This document shows positions 27,693 to 35,159 of a stretch of DNA of 35,159 nucleotides, one piece after another. The notes beneath the pieces were generated by a model. The model saw only the letters and a list, made by a program, of their open reading frames with translations, had not been told where the DNA came from and made no database searches. This stretch comes from Vampirovibrio sp. (GTDB lineage: Bacteria; Cyanobacteriota; Vampirovibrionia; Vampirovibrionales; Vampirovibrionaceae): contig JAJQJM010000011.1 in NCBI GenBank assembly GCA_021323475.1, positions 1 to 35,159 on the forward strand. The letters are read 5' to 3'. Position 1 is the stretch's first letter; every line of letters begins with the position of its first letter. The position numbers were made by a program, and so were the translations under genes.

Positions 27693-28802
27693 GTGCTTAT
27701 AAAAAAACGGCCGTTCAAAGACGGTTTCATGACGATTCAGTTATTGGGATTAGTGATGCTGTCCCTCATTATGTCGGGCCTGGCCATTGACTTCGCCTTT
27801 TTATACGCGGCCCAGAATCACCTGCAAACGGCTGCCGACAGCGCAGCTCTCGCGGCCACGCAAGAGCTTTATAGCAGTATCGCCGTGGATCCGGATGATC
27901 GGCTGGCCGATGCGAAAGATGCCGCTGCGGACTTTGTGGACAGCAATGAGGATGGGCTTAGCCTGGCAAGCGATGATGTCGTATTCGGCTACGTCAATCC
28001 CACGACCAAAAAGTATGATCGCCTTAACTTCAAGACCCCAACGTTAGATCCGAGCTACAGCGCGACCAACGGTTATAATGCGGTGTATGTGCGAGTGCGG
28101 AAAAGCGAGGGCAGCGCCAACAGCCCTCTGCGCACCATCATGGCCAACCTGCTGGGTATCAGCCATATGAACGCGGAGGCCGAATCCGTGGCGTTATTGG
28201 ATCAGGGAATTACATCCATTTCAAACGGAGGGGTTAGGCCCATCTACGCTTGCCAGGCCCAATTTAACCGTACCATGCAGGATGGCATCCCCCAAAACGA
28301 TGTGGTGCGGGTCTATGGTCAACATGTAGAGGTGAATGGCGTCCAGAACGAGGCGGGCTGCCCCACGATGGGTTCCGGTAACTGGGGCTTTGCGGATTTA
28401 AGAAACTGCAATAGCAACGCCGTGGGCAGCAGCACCATTAGCGACTGGTTCCGCAGCGGATTCCCCGGCACGGTTCGGGCGGGGCAATGCTACAGCACTA
28501 ATCCGGGTAACTTTATCCCCAGCATTGCAGACGAGCTGGATGACTTGATTGCAAACCAGGTCGTTTTTCCGGTGCCGCTTTACAATAGCTGGTCAGGCGG
28601 TGGTTCCACATCCCAGGTCAATGTCAGCGGCTTTGTAGGGTTCCGCATTACCGGCTACAAGTCCAACGGCAACGCGTCCGGACGATATATCGAAGGGTAT
28701 TTCACCCGGTACCTTTGCAACACCGGTTGCACGTCCACCTCCGTACCCGGTGTAACCCCCGGCGGTGCGGTCGTCAAAATCCGCTTGGCTTACCGCTCGT
28801 AA
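27693..28802 (+). CDS. TadG-like pilus-assembly/secreted protein
   Basis: A 369-residue protein starting at GTG 27693, with GGGAG seven bases upstream. Residues about 13-45 (FMTIQLLGLVMLSLIMSGL, then DFAFLYAAQNHLQTAADSAALAA) match the Tad-like domain found at the N-terminus of TadG and related proteins: a membrane helix, then a D-x-x-x-L-Y-xx-x-x-L-Q-x-A-A-D-x-A-A-L-A pattern. The remainder is extracytoplasmic, with several cysteines (ACQAQF, EAGCPTM, LRNCNS, QCYSTN, YLCNTGC) suggesting disulfides, and Gly/Ser-rich sequence. TadG/TadE/TadF-type proteins are minor pilins or anchors of Flp pili. The next two genes are an Flp-type prepilin and a large adhesin-like protein. Confidence 0.8.
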   Translation: MLIKKRPFKDGFMTIQLLGLVMLSLIMSGLAIDFAFLYAAQNHLQTAADSAALAATQELYSSIAVDPDDRLADAKDAAADFVDSNEDGLSLASDDVVFGYVNPTTKKYDRLNFKTPTLDPSYSATNGYNAVYVRVRKSEGSANSPLRTIMANLLGISHMNAEAESVALLDQGITSISNGGVRPIYACQAQFNRTMQDGIPQNDVVRVYGQHVEVNGVQNEAGCPTMGSGNWGFADLRNCNSNAVGSSTISDWFRSGFPGTVRAGQCYSTNPGNFIPSIADELDDLIANQVVFPVPLYNSWSGGGSTSQVNVSGFVGFRITGYKSNGNASGRYIEGYFTRYLCNTGCTSTSVPGVTPGGAVVKIRLAYRS

Positions 28803-28867
28803 TTTCTTACGCTAGAAAGCCCCAGAATCCAAATCGCAATGCAGCAACCCGTCAGGTAATTACCAAC

Positions 28868-29047
28868 ATGTGCAAGCATTTTAAAAAAACACAGGGTCAG
28901 GCCATTATTGAATACACGGGCGCCATTGTTCTAAGCGCCCTGATTGTCGCCGTGCTATTGGGCACAGTTCAACAAACCACGCCCGATTTATTTTCCGGCC
29001 TGTTTCAGAACGCGGAAGCCACCTTTACGGCCAACGCCCCGGAATAA
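28868..29047 (+). CDS. Flp-type (type IVb) prepilin, short
   Basis: A 59-residue protein starting at ATG 28868. The leader MCKHFKKTQG is followed by QAIIEY, the Flp prepilin processing motif G|xxxxEY cut by the TadV-type peptidase. A single hydrophobic helix, AIVLSALIVAVLLGTVQQ, and a short C-terminus with FQNAEATF follow. The length fits Flp pilins. The ribosome site is weak. It lies 65 bases after the TadG-like gene and upstream of a 989-residue adhesin-like protein, on the same strand. No tadA, tadB, tadC, rcpA or peptidase gene is here, so assembly would depend on genes elsewhere. It could be a minor pilin rather than the major subunit. Confidence 0.8.
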   Translation: MCKHFKKTQGQAIIEYTGAIVLSALIVAVLLGTVQQTTPDLFSGLFQNAEATFTANAPE

Positions 29048-29076
29048 ACGCCCGTTTCCTAAGGCGTATGCCCGGT

Positions 29077-29322
29077 CTAATGATTTGGGGACAGTAAAAC
29101 ACTATCAATTTCCCCAAAGTAAAACCGTTTGCATACGTCTCCGACCTGGAAACAGGCATTCTCACTTCTAATACGGTGATAGGGGAACCATCCTTCCGCT
29201 TCCTCTTGCCTCATATCGATCGAAACGCCCGAACCTTGCGGCCCGTTGCAGGACGTATTGACTGAAGCGCTATAAAAAGCGGCCTTATTCGGAATTTCCA
29301 ATATCCAATCTTCAGTTTTCAT
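29077..29322 (-). CDS. Small hypothetical protein
   Basis: An 81-residue frame on the minus strand inside the otherwise plus-strand pilus region. The ATG at 29322 is preceded by GGGAGG and CAGG within ten bases, a good ribosome site. It contains three cysteines (NTSCNG, ENACFQVGDVCKRF) and acidic and aromatic residues but no membrane segment or recognised domain. Its first codons contain one copy of the 18-base repeat also found before the adhesin gene. It could be a real lineage-specific gene or a remnant. Confidence 0.45.
   Translation of the reverse strand: MKTEDWILEIPNKAAFYSASVNTSCNGPQGSGVSIDMRQEEAEGWFPYHRIRSENACFQVGDVCKRFYFGEIDSVLLSPNH
29277..29294 (+). repeat. 18-base direct repeat, copy 1
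   Basis: AAGCGGCCTTATTCGGAA; a second copy at 29376-29393 differs at one base (17/18). This copy falls within the minus-strand small ORF. The two copies start 99 bases apart. Confidence 0.6.
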
Positions 29323-29375
29323 CCTGCCTCCCGATACACCAGATAGCCAAACACGCCAAATCCTGAATTGAAAGG

Positions 29376-29393
29376 AAGCGGCCTTATTCCGAA
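29376..29393 (+). repeat. 18-base direct repeat, copy 2
   Basis: AAGCGGCCTTATTCCGAA, 45 bases upstream of the adhesin-like gene at 29438; the partner copy is at 29277-29294. It could be a regulatory site or a trace of a small duplication. Confidence 0.6.
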
Positions 29394-29437
29394 AGGCACA
29401 TACTGATTAATAAAACTGTTAAGCAGCCTGCAACCCC

Positions 29438-32407
29438 ATGTCGAAACATCCCAAACGAAACGGCGCACTGAAGGCCCATACCGGCTATGGGATAGCGATG
29501 CTGATGGTGTTTATAACCAGTACGGTTATGATTGGCGCGTCTCTGCAAATGTTGGCCGGTCCTGTGGGGCTGGCCTACCTTGGCAGCAGCAGCCAGGATA
29601 ACCTTTCCGCCCGTAAGCTCGCCATCACCGGTATGAATACGGTACTCGCGGATATTCAAACCCGGCTCAACACCAATCAAACGGTGGACACCTCCTATAC
29701 TTACCCCACCACCTCGGTCTCCCTGCCAACCGATCCGACGGCTCCCGCAGGCGCCACAACCAGCGTGGGCTCGTATTCCGCCACCATGACCGCCGCGCGC
29801 GGGGACGGGTATATTGTAAAAGTCACGGCGACGGTAGGCAGCGCCTCATATTCATTGTCCCGAATGATCAATCTGAGCCGTACCACGATCAGCAGCTATA
29901 TGCTGGATTCGGTGTCCGGCGCTACGGCAGCTTATGGACTGCGCAAACTGCGGTCCGCATACGCCGGTTCCGCCATCCGAGTCAGGCGCTCCACTGACAA
30001 TACCGAACAGGACATTGGCTTTGACTCCAGCGGCAATCTGGATTTAACAACGCTGCAAACCTTCCTGGGCGGCACCACCAAACCGTTAGACAGCGTAGGC
30101 AGCGCGGCCGTGGCATACGGGCTGCGCAAACTGCGTTCGGCATACACCGGCTCCGCCATCCGGGTGCGCCGCTCCAGTGACAGCACCGAGCAGGATATCG
30201 GGTTTTTATCGAGTGGGGAGCTAGATGTGCCTTCCCTGATGAATTTCGTAGGCAGCGGCAGCGGGTATGTGAAAACCTGGTATGACCAGAGCGGTAACGG
30301 CACCAATGCCACCCAGACCACAACCGCCGCCCAACCCACCATTGTGGCCAGCGGGCAGTTGCAGATGGTCAATAACCGCCCGGCCATTAAATACGATGGC
30401 TCGGATGACGCGTTACGCTTTACCCGGACTATTGCCGACGACTTTACCATTCTGGCTACATACAGCGCCATTGCGGGCACCGGCGCGCCGGACGGGTACT
30501 GGTACAACCATGCGGGCATTGTGGATATGGAAGTAACCTTTGATACCAATGACTTTGGCACTTCCGTGGATACGGGAGGCAATGTAAATGCAGGCGTCGG
30601 CAATGGAGAAGTCACGTTTTATCTACAAGGCAATGGCTATAATGATGGCCGCATGCACCGGCTTAGCTTTACCCGGCAGAAAAGCACCGGGATGATTGGC
30701 TTATACCTGGATGGGGTGTCTCACACCAGTATACATTCCACAACGCCCAACCTGAATTCCCTGACAGCGGCAAGCGCTATTTCCATCGGGCGCATCCAGA
30801 CCAATGCCGTACCTTCCCTGAATGGTTATATATCGGAAGTCATTGTGTATGGCTCCTTGTTAACCCCTGCAAACCGGGTGACGGTTGAAAAAAACCAGGC
30901 CCAATACTTTGCCATTACGCCCGTCCAGACAAATTACAGGCCGGTGGATATGGTGGCTGGCGCCAAGGCCGCCTATGGCTTGCGACGATTAACAGACAGT
31001 GGGGCCGTTGCCAACCGGATCATTCGAGTTCGGCGTTCCTCTGATAATACGGAACAAGATATCGGTTGGGTCGGGCAAAATCTGGATGTCTCATCCTTAA
31101 TGACGTTTGTGGGCTCCGGCAGCGGGTATGTTACCACCTGGTACGACCAGAGCGGTCAAGGAAAGAACCTGACCCAAACCACTACCGCCAAGCAGCCCAT
31201 GATTGTCAACGCGGGCACCCTTTATACGGATAATGGACTGCCCACCATCTACTTTAACGGAAGTCAGCACCTGGAAAACGCGGCAATGACCCATATCACG
31301 GGCGCTGACATTACCTCATTCATTACGGCCAATATCGCGTCCACCTCGGATGTATGGGGGCGTATCGCGGTGCTTCATAAAACGGGAGACGCCAGCGACT
31401 GGCAATATCCCACATCGATGCAACTGACCTCAGTCTATGGAAGCACAACCGCCATTAACAATAACTTGAACAGCGATGGAGGAAATTGCACGATTCCAGC
31501 CTCCACCCTGTTCACGAGTGTCTCCTACCATAACGCCAGCAATACTGGCCTGATGTATGTCAACGGAATGCAATGCTCACTGACAGGGTGGTCTTCAGCC
31601 GCATTGGCTCCAAATTATCTGATTGTAGGCGCAGGACGGGGAGGCAGCACCATCACCAGCTATTTTAAAGGGAATGTAAGTGAGCTAATGATTTATAACT
31701 CCGCCCTGTCAGCCAGCAATACGTTGAGTTTAGAGCTGACTCAGCAGTATTTTTATAACCCTGTTCTGCCTGTCGGGTATGTCACCAAGTGGTACGATCA
31801 AAGCGGCAATGGCAACGATGCAGTGCAGCTCAACCCGCTATTCCAACCAACTATCACCTTTAACGGGGATGGAGGCGTAAAGAACCGCCCCACTGTCCAG
31901 TTCAGCAGCGATTATAATGCGAATGGTTATGGCACTTGGCTTTCCAGTAGCAGCGGCATGCCTACCAGCGCCAATTACAGCAAAAATGCCGTGTTCAGTT
32001 ATCGCCCCACGGCGCTGGCCGGCTCATTGCTGCATAACAATGTCATCAGCAGTGCTTCCGGCAGCGGTCATGCCTTTTACACGGGGGGAGGCAATACCAT
32101 GGCCCTGTTTCACACCGGGGCATTCGCCACCTCAACCGCCAGCATGACCTCCAACGTCCTGTACTCCGTGACAGGCACCTACCAGGAAAGCGGCAAGACC
32201 GGCACTTTGTATCTCTTCAACACGCAGGGCGGGACAGGCAGCACCGCCAACAGCAATACCCAAAGCGGCATCGGATTAGGCGCCTATGGAGGCCAGTCGT
32301 TTCTGAACGGCACCATATCCGAGGCGATCGTCTTTAATAAAATTCTCAGCAGTTCGGAACGCAGCATCCTGTACTACGATCAACAAGCCTATTACGGGGC
32401 CCGGTAA
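29438..32407 (+). CDS. Large membrane-anchored LamG / arabinofuranosidase-type repeat protein (putative adhesin)
   Basis: A 989-residue protein. Residues about 17-40 (GYGIAMLMVFITSTVMIGA) form one membrane helix near the N-terminus, so the rest is probably outside the cell. Two module types recur. Module A (YGLRKLRSAYAGSAIRVRR and TEQDIG) is at about 164-200, 224-261 and 510-549. Module B (GYVKTWYDQSGNG) is at about 276-288, 563-575 and 780-792. Each B is followed by about 180 residues of LamG-like lectin fold (about 305-490, 590-770, 805-989), with YDGSDDALRF and INGYISEVIVYGS-type endings. The A+B wording matches the ArabFuran-catalytic-like (PF09206) family seen in cell-wall-binding and phage proteins. 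The A1 unit lacks its B and LamG part, so a duplication is partial. Likely a carbohydrate-binding surface protein acting with the preceding pilus genes. Confidence 0.8.
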   Translation: MSKHPKRNGALKAHTGYGIAMLMVFITSTVMIGASLQMLAGPVGLAYLGSSSQDNLSARKLAITGMNTVLADIQTRLNTNQTVDTSYTYPTTSVSLPTDPTAPAGATTSVGSYSATMTAARGDGYIVKVTATVGSASYSLSRMINLSRTTISSYMLDSVSGATAAYGLRKLRSAYAGSAIRVRRSTDNTEQDIGFDSSGNLDLTTLQTFLGGTTKPLDSVGSAAVAYGLRKLRSAYTGSAIRVRRSSDSTEQDIGFLSSGELDVPSLMNFVGSGSGYVKTWYDQSGNGTNATQTTTAAQPTIVASGQLQMVNNRPAIKYDGSDDALRFTRTIADDFTILATYSAIAGTGAPDGYWYNHAGIVDMEVTFDTNDFGTSVDTGGNVNAGVGNGEVTFYLQGNGYNDGRMHRLSFTRQKSTGMIGLYLDGVSHTSIHSTTPNLNSLTAASAISIGRIQTNAVPSLNGYISEVIVYGSLLTPANRVTVEKNQAQYFAITPVQTNYRPVDMVAGAKAAYGLRRLTDSGAVANRIIRVRRSSDNTEQDIGWVGQNLDVSSLMTFVGSGSGYVTTWYDQSGQGKNLTQTTTAKQPMIVNAGTLYTDNGLPTIYFNGSQHLENAAMTHITGADITSFITANIASTSDVWGRIAVLHKTGDASDWQYPTSMQLTSVYGSTTAINNNLNSDGGNCTIPASTLFTSVSYHNASNTGLMYVNGMQCSLTGWSSAALAPNYLIVGAGRGGSTITSYFKGNVSELMIYNSALSASNTLSLELTQQYFYNPVLPVGYVTKWYDQSGNGNDAVQLNPLFQPTITFNGDGGVKNRPTVQFSSDYNANGYGTWLSSSSGMPTSANYSKNAVFSYRPTALAGSLLHNNVISSASGSGHAFYTGGGNTMALFHTGAFATSTASMTSNVLYSVTGTYQESGKTGTLYLFNTQGGTGSTANSNTQSGIGLGAYGGQSFLNGTISEAIVFNKILSSSERSILYYDQQAYYGAR
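29927..30220 (+). repeat. Tandem internal DNA duplication encoding module A
   Basis: Two near-identical coding units at 29927-30037 and 30107-30220 encode the YGLRKLRSAY-type module. They share long identical stretches such as CTGCGCAAACTGCG. A third, more diverged unit is at 30965-31084. Read as amino acids, the first two differ at only a few positions, so the copy is recent or selected. Confidence 0.75.
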
Positions 32408-32510
32408 ATTGAACCCCTTTCCAAATTACCCTGCGTCGAAAATAGCCCGCATGATTCTTGATAATGGCGTGATGACGCTGGTTTGGCCGCCCCTGGAACG
32501 GGTCTGTAAA

Positions 32511-33245
32511 TCACCAGAAAATCTGCCTTAGCCGCCACAGCATATAAGCCTCGGATGGCGTCAAAGTATCGGAAAGCCCGGTGTGCATGATAATTCGCTT
32601 CGCCTCGCTTTCCATTTTCCCGTAGGCGTCATCAAAGTTCGGCTTCTTCCCCTTTCTAACCCCGGCGCTGGGCAAACCCAGCAGCAAAATCACGGTTCGT
32701 CCGCTGGCGAAATGCAGACGGGTAATGATTTCCGGGCGAACAAAGCCATCGGCATCCGCCGTGGTTAACCGGGCAATGCCTCGACGCTCCGAAGGCAGCT
32801 CCAGGCTTTCCAGATCGGCATCAATATTACAAGGCTGAGGAACGCTCATATAGTGCGTCAATACCCGCCTGGCCACCTCTTTGAGCTTGCCCTTGGTCAG
32901 CAGCGTCCCCTCATGGGGCCCGCTTTTGCGGACATCCACCATAAAAGCCCAGGTTTTCGCGGACGCATTGGCCATCAGCAGCGTATAGCCCGTGGTACCA
33001 TCCGCCCCGGTAAAGGCTTTTCCCTTGACGGCCTGATATTTGTCCGGCGGTTTGCCGGAAAATATGGCTTGTATGGCGGTATTCATATCTGCTAGTTGTT
33101 CCAGTTGCGCCTGGGTGGAAGCGGCTTGGGGGGACTGCGCCGGCGCCTGGACGGGCCAGACCACCATGCTGAAAAGCAGCAGGAATACGCATAAAGTTCG
33201 GCGTGTGGATGCTCGAACAGTGGATATTGGTTTGCCTTGGTTCAT
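32511..33245 (-). CDS. Secreted hypothetical protein
   Basis: From ATG 33245 (GGGGG five bases upstream) it has 244 residues. An in-frame TTG at 33257 would add four. The N-terminus is an Arg-rich signal peptide (RASTRRTLCVFLLLFSMVVW) with a likely cut near PAQS. The mature part has a 160-180 residue domain with AFTGADGTTGYTLLMANASA, GPHEGTLLTKGKLKEVARRV and HYMSVPQPCNIDADLESLEL. I do not recognise the family. It stands on the opposite strand to the adhesin gene and may be periplasmic or exported. Confidence 0.75.
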   Translation of the reverse strand: MNQGKPISTVRASTRRTLCVFLLLFSMVVWPVQAPAQSPQAASTQAQLEQLADMNTAIQAIFSGKPPDKYQAVKGKAFTGADGTTGYTLLMANASAKTWAFMVDVRKSGPHEGTLLTKGKLKEVARRVLTHYMSVPQPCNIDADLESLELPSERRGIARLTTADADGFVRPEIITRLHFASGRTVILLLGLPSAGVRKGKKPNFDDAYGKMESEAKRIIMHTGLSDTLTPSEAYMLWRLRQIFW

Positions 33246-33515
33246 GAATACCCCCAAAAAGGCCCTGTGCGGAGACCTCCGTTCTCATCGGTTCGAAAAC
33301 TGCCGGTACATTCCGCACTCGATTCCAGGAATAATGCGCTGTATAGAGACGCCGACTGAATGATGGACTGATGGCGGGCTCGATCCAATGGCTCGGCTTA
33401 CGGTAAGCGCGACCCTATATCCATTCCGTTCCATCACGCAAGCTCTGAACCATTTCTAGCATAAGCCAAGCCATCCGTCCATTTGCCGCCCGGCTAATCC
33501 TGCAACTCGTTCGCA

Positions 33516-34550
33516 CTAGGACTGCCTCAGCGCCTTTTTGATGACGGCCTCATTACGGCGGTCCAGCGTCCCCGCATGGCTCCAGATAATGTTGCCGCGC
33601 TTATCCACCAGATAAAACGTGGGGAAGCCGGAAATATGGTACATATTCAGCAGTTGCGAGGAGGGAGAATCCAGAATAGGATACGCAATATGGAATTGCT
33701 GCTGAAACGCTGGCGCGGTGGAGGGAGTTCCCTGGGTATCACCGGCGTTGATGGCCAGAACTTGCAATTGTTTGGCATAGGCTTTCTGCAATTTGTTCAA
33801 CATGGGGACACTATGCTGGCAATGCGGGCACCAGGTGGCAAAAAACTCCAGCAAGACGAGTTTTTGATCGCGAAAATCGGACAGCGCAATCGATTTTCCG
33901 TCCAAATCCTTCAGTTCAAAGGGCGGAGCGGAGGAACCATCCGGCAATAAGGTTTGCATCGCCGGTGGCGGCGGTGGGGGAGGCTCCGGGGTTTTGCTGT
34001 TGACGGCCATCATGCCGGTGGTCAGGCAGTACAACGTTAATATTACTGCGCCAGCCTGCTTCCAGGCGGCTCTGTTTTGAAGCAGCGCGTCCAGCCGCCA
34101 CGGGTCCGGCTTCAGCTTTAACAGCGCCAACGATCCGGCCAGCATCGCCAAATCCCGAAACCACAATTCCCAGGTAACGGGCTTGGAAGGGCCACCACCC
34201 AGAAAACAGCCGCAATCAATCGCATCGCCGCGCAACAGCACCCAACCGAGCGCCACCAGAAACGAGCCTAGCAGCAGACTGGTAAGGATAGCGCCGGCCC
34301 GACTGAACAGTCCTGCAATCAGGCAGGTTCCCGCCAGTATTTCCAGCCAGGGCAGCCACCCGGCATAAAGCTGGATCAACTCAGGCGTCAGAATTTTATA
34401 GCCCTGGGCGGTCAGGTAAAATTGCTCCAGATGCGCCAGTTTTGCCGCGCCGCTGGCAATAAAAATGCCTCCCAGCCCCAGCCGAAGCACCAACGAGAGA
34501 ATGGCGCTCAACGGTAATTTACCCTGGGTGGCAGCTTCTTGTTTTGGCAT
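33516..34550 (-). CDS. MauE/DoxX-like membrane domain fused to a TlpA-like thioredoxin
   Basis: From ATG 34550 (AGGGAG seven bases upstream) the protein has 344 residues. Residues about 15-185 form the MauE/DoxX-type four- or five-helix membrane unit, with ASGAAKLAH and GDAIDCGCFLGG (C113, C115), as in MauE, which carries a CGC pair between helices. A Pro-rich linker (about 188-197) leads to a thioredoxin-fold domain with active site WCPHC (240-244) and GFPTFYLVDKRG. Such fusions move reducing or oxidising equivalents across the inner membrane for disulfide formation or cofactor assembly. The neighbouring secreted Cys-bearing TadG-like protein may be a client, but that is inference. Confidence 0.88.
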   Translation of the reverse strand: MPKQEAATQGKLPLSAILSLVLRLGLGGIFIASGAAKLAHLEQFYLTAQGYKILTPELIQLYAGWLPWLEILAGTCLIAGLFSRAGAILTSLLLGSFLVALGWVLLRGDAIDCGCFLGGGPSKPVTWELWFRDLAMLAGSLALLKLKPDPWRLDALLQNRAAWKQAGAVILTLYCLTTGMMAVNSKTPEPPPPPPPAMQTLLPDGSSAPPFELKDLDGKSIALSDFRDQKLVLLEFFATWCPHCQHSVPMLNKLQKAYAKQLQVLAINAGDTQGTPSTAPAFQQQFHIAYPILDSPSSQLLNMYHISGFPTFYLVDKRGNIIWSHAGTLDRRNEAVIKKALRQS

Positions 34551-34657
34551 ACGGAACTCCCTGAACGCTGGCGGTTTGGCATGCACCGGCCGGAAACAAC
34601 CCCTTGGGCCCAGCGGTGCACAACTTGGTTTGGGCGTCTCATTCTATTTTAACGGAT

Positions 34658-35159
34658 TTAATCTGTACTGGGCTTACCGGAAACTTCCCGGTTCGGCCTG
34701 AATTGATAGACCGTAATCCACCCGCCCCCAGACTGGAAAACCGGCACTACTTCCTGCGGAAATCGCTCCGCCAATACGGGAATAACCGGCATCATGCGCT
34801 GCAACATGCGCCCGTCGTTTTTAGGGGCCTTGACCACGGCAAAGTGGTTGTAAACCAGATACCCCACCCGCTCGCGCTTCAGGACTTCCCGAATAACCAG
34901 GGCCCGGTCCACGCTGAGTTGCCGGTAGCAGGCCAGCAGGTTGTCGGACGTGGAGGGGCATTTAATTTCCAACTTTTGCTTGGGCAGCAACACAAAAATA
35001 TCCAGAAACGGGCGATCCGTATTCAGGGCGTAAAAATAGCCTTCATCGGTAATGTCGTTATAGAGTGGGTTACCAGCAGGCGTATGGGCCTTTATAAAAT
35101 TGAACGTCTCCGTATAGGCTGCCCACAAATCCGGCTGGCGGCTCACCGACAGGGTATTG
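34658..35159 (-). CDS. C-terminal part of a membrane glycosyltransferase-like protein, N-terminus beyond window
   Basis: The minus strand reads open from the window edge to the stop at 34658, giving about 167 residues (NTLSVSRQPDLWAAYTETFN onwards). No membrane helix is visible. Its layout, AYTETFNFIKAHTPAGNPLYNDI, then FYALNTDRPFLDIFVLLPKQ and VGYLVYNHFAVV, resembles the soluble C-terminal domain that follows the membrane helices in GT39/PMT-like arabinosyl- or mannosyltransferases. A true start is not in view; the GTG at 35146 is internal. It would be the upstream partner of the MauE-thioredoxin gene. Confidence 0.6.
   Translation of the reverse strand, partial: NTLSVSRQPDLWAAYTETFNFIKAHTPAGNPLYNDITDEGYFYALNTDRPFLDIFVLLPKQKLEIKCPSTSDNLLACYRQLSVDRALVIREVLKRERVGYLVYNHFAVVKAPKNDGRMLQRMMPVIPVLAERFPQEVVPVFQSGGGWITVYQFRPNREVSGKPSTD

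Noticed and set aside
29438-32407. Phage tail or prophage region
   Set aside because: Similar modules occur in phage proteins, but no other phage gene is near, and the N-terminal membrane helix and pilus neighbours favour a surface protein.

Overview
The window is a gene-dense bacterial chromosome segment (GC roughly mid-50s by eye) with housekeeping genes on both strands. I saw no rRNA, tRNA, CRISPR array, transposase or phage module. Secreted proteins with N-terminal signal sequences, a lipoprotein, an FtsH protease and Tad/Flp-type pilus proteins suggest a diderm. The beta-carbonic anhydrase strongly resembles the cyanobacterial CcaA/IcfA type, but no photosynthesis gene is present. I therefore suspect a non-photosynthetic member of the Cyanobacteriota (Vampirovibrionia/Melainabacteria-like). 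That is inference from remembered families and needs a database check.

Layout. Positions 1-5659 (minus) carry lepA (cut by the window edge), proS and ftsH. A divergent spacer leads to a MerR-like coiled-coil protein (6054-6659, plus). A strong hairpin terminator follows, then a minus-strand run purB - mscS - glgX (11607-6813). A secreted Pro/Ala-rich protein (11791-13215) comes next, then two tandem paralogous ribbon-helix-helix genes on the minus strand with no toxin beside them (13344-13731). After an AT-rich gap, the plus strand carries mtaB, a palindromic repeat element, a small unknown protein, metG, a Cys-rich zinc-finger-like protein, tatD, a DUF3343-like protein overlapping an orphan sugar-binding lipoprotein, an aldehyde dehydrogenase and a Tyr/Phe/Pro/Gly-rich small protein.

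Positions 22927-24823 (minus) are a compact methionine-salvage operon, mtnB-mtnD-mtnC, with a good promoter. A small SPW-repeat membrane protein, a C39-like cysteine-protease-fold protein and the carbonic anhydrase follow.

The most distinctive part is 27693-32407. It holds a TadG-like protein, a 59-residue Flp-type prepilin with a clear G|QAIIEY processing motif, and a 989-residue membrane-anchored protein built from internally duplicated LamG/ArabFuran-like modules. This looks like a detached surface-adhesion cassette without the Tad ATPase or secretion genes. The window closes with a secreted unknown protein, a MauE-thioredoxin fusion and the C-terminal end of a membrane glycosyltransferase-like protein. 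Several non-coding structures are also listed: a palindromic element at 15568-15706, a nested stem at 22473-22573, and a hairpin overlapping a promoter at 3398-3438.
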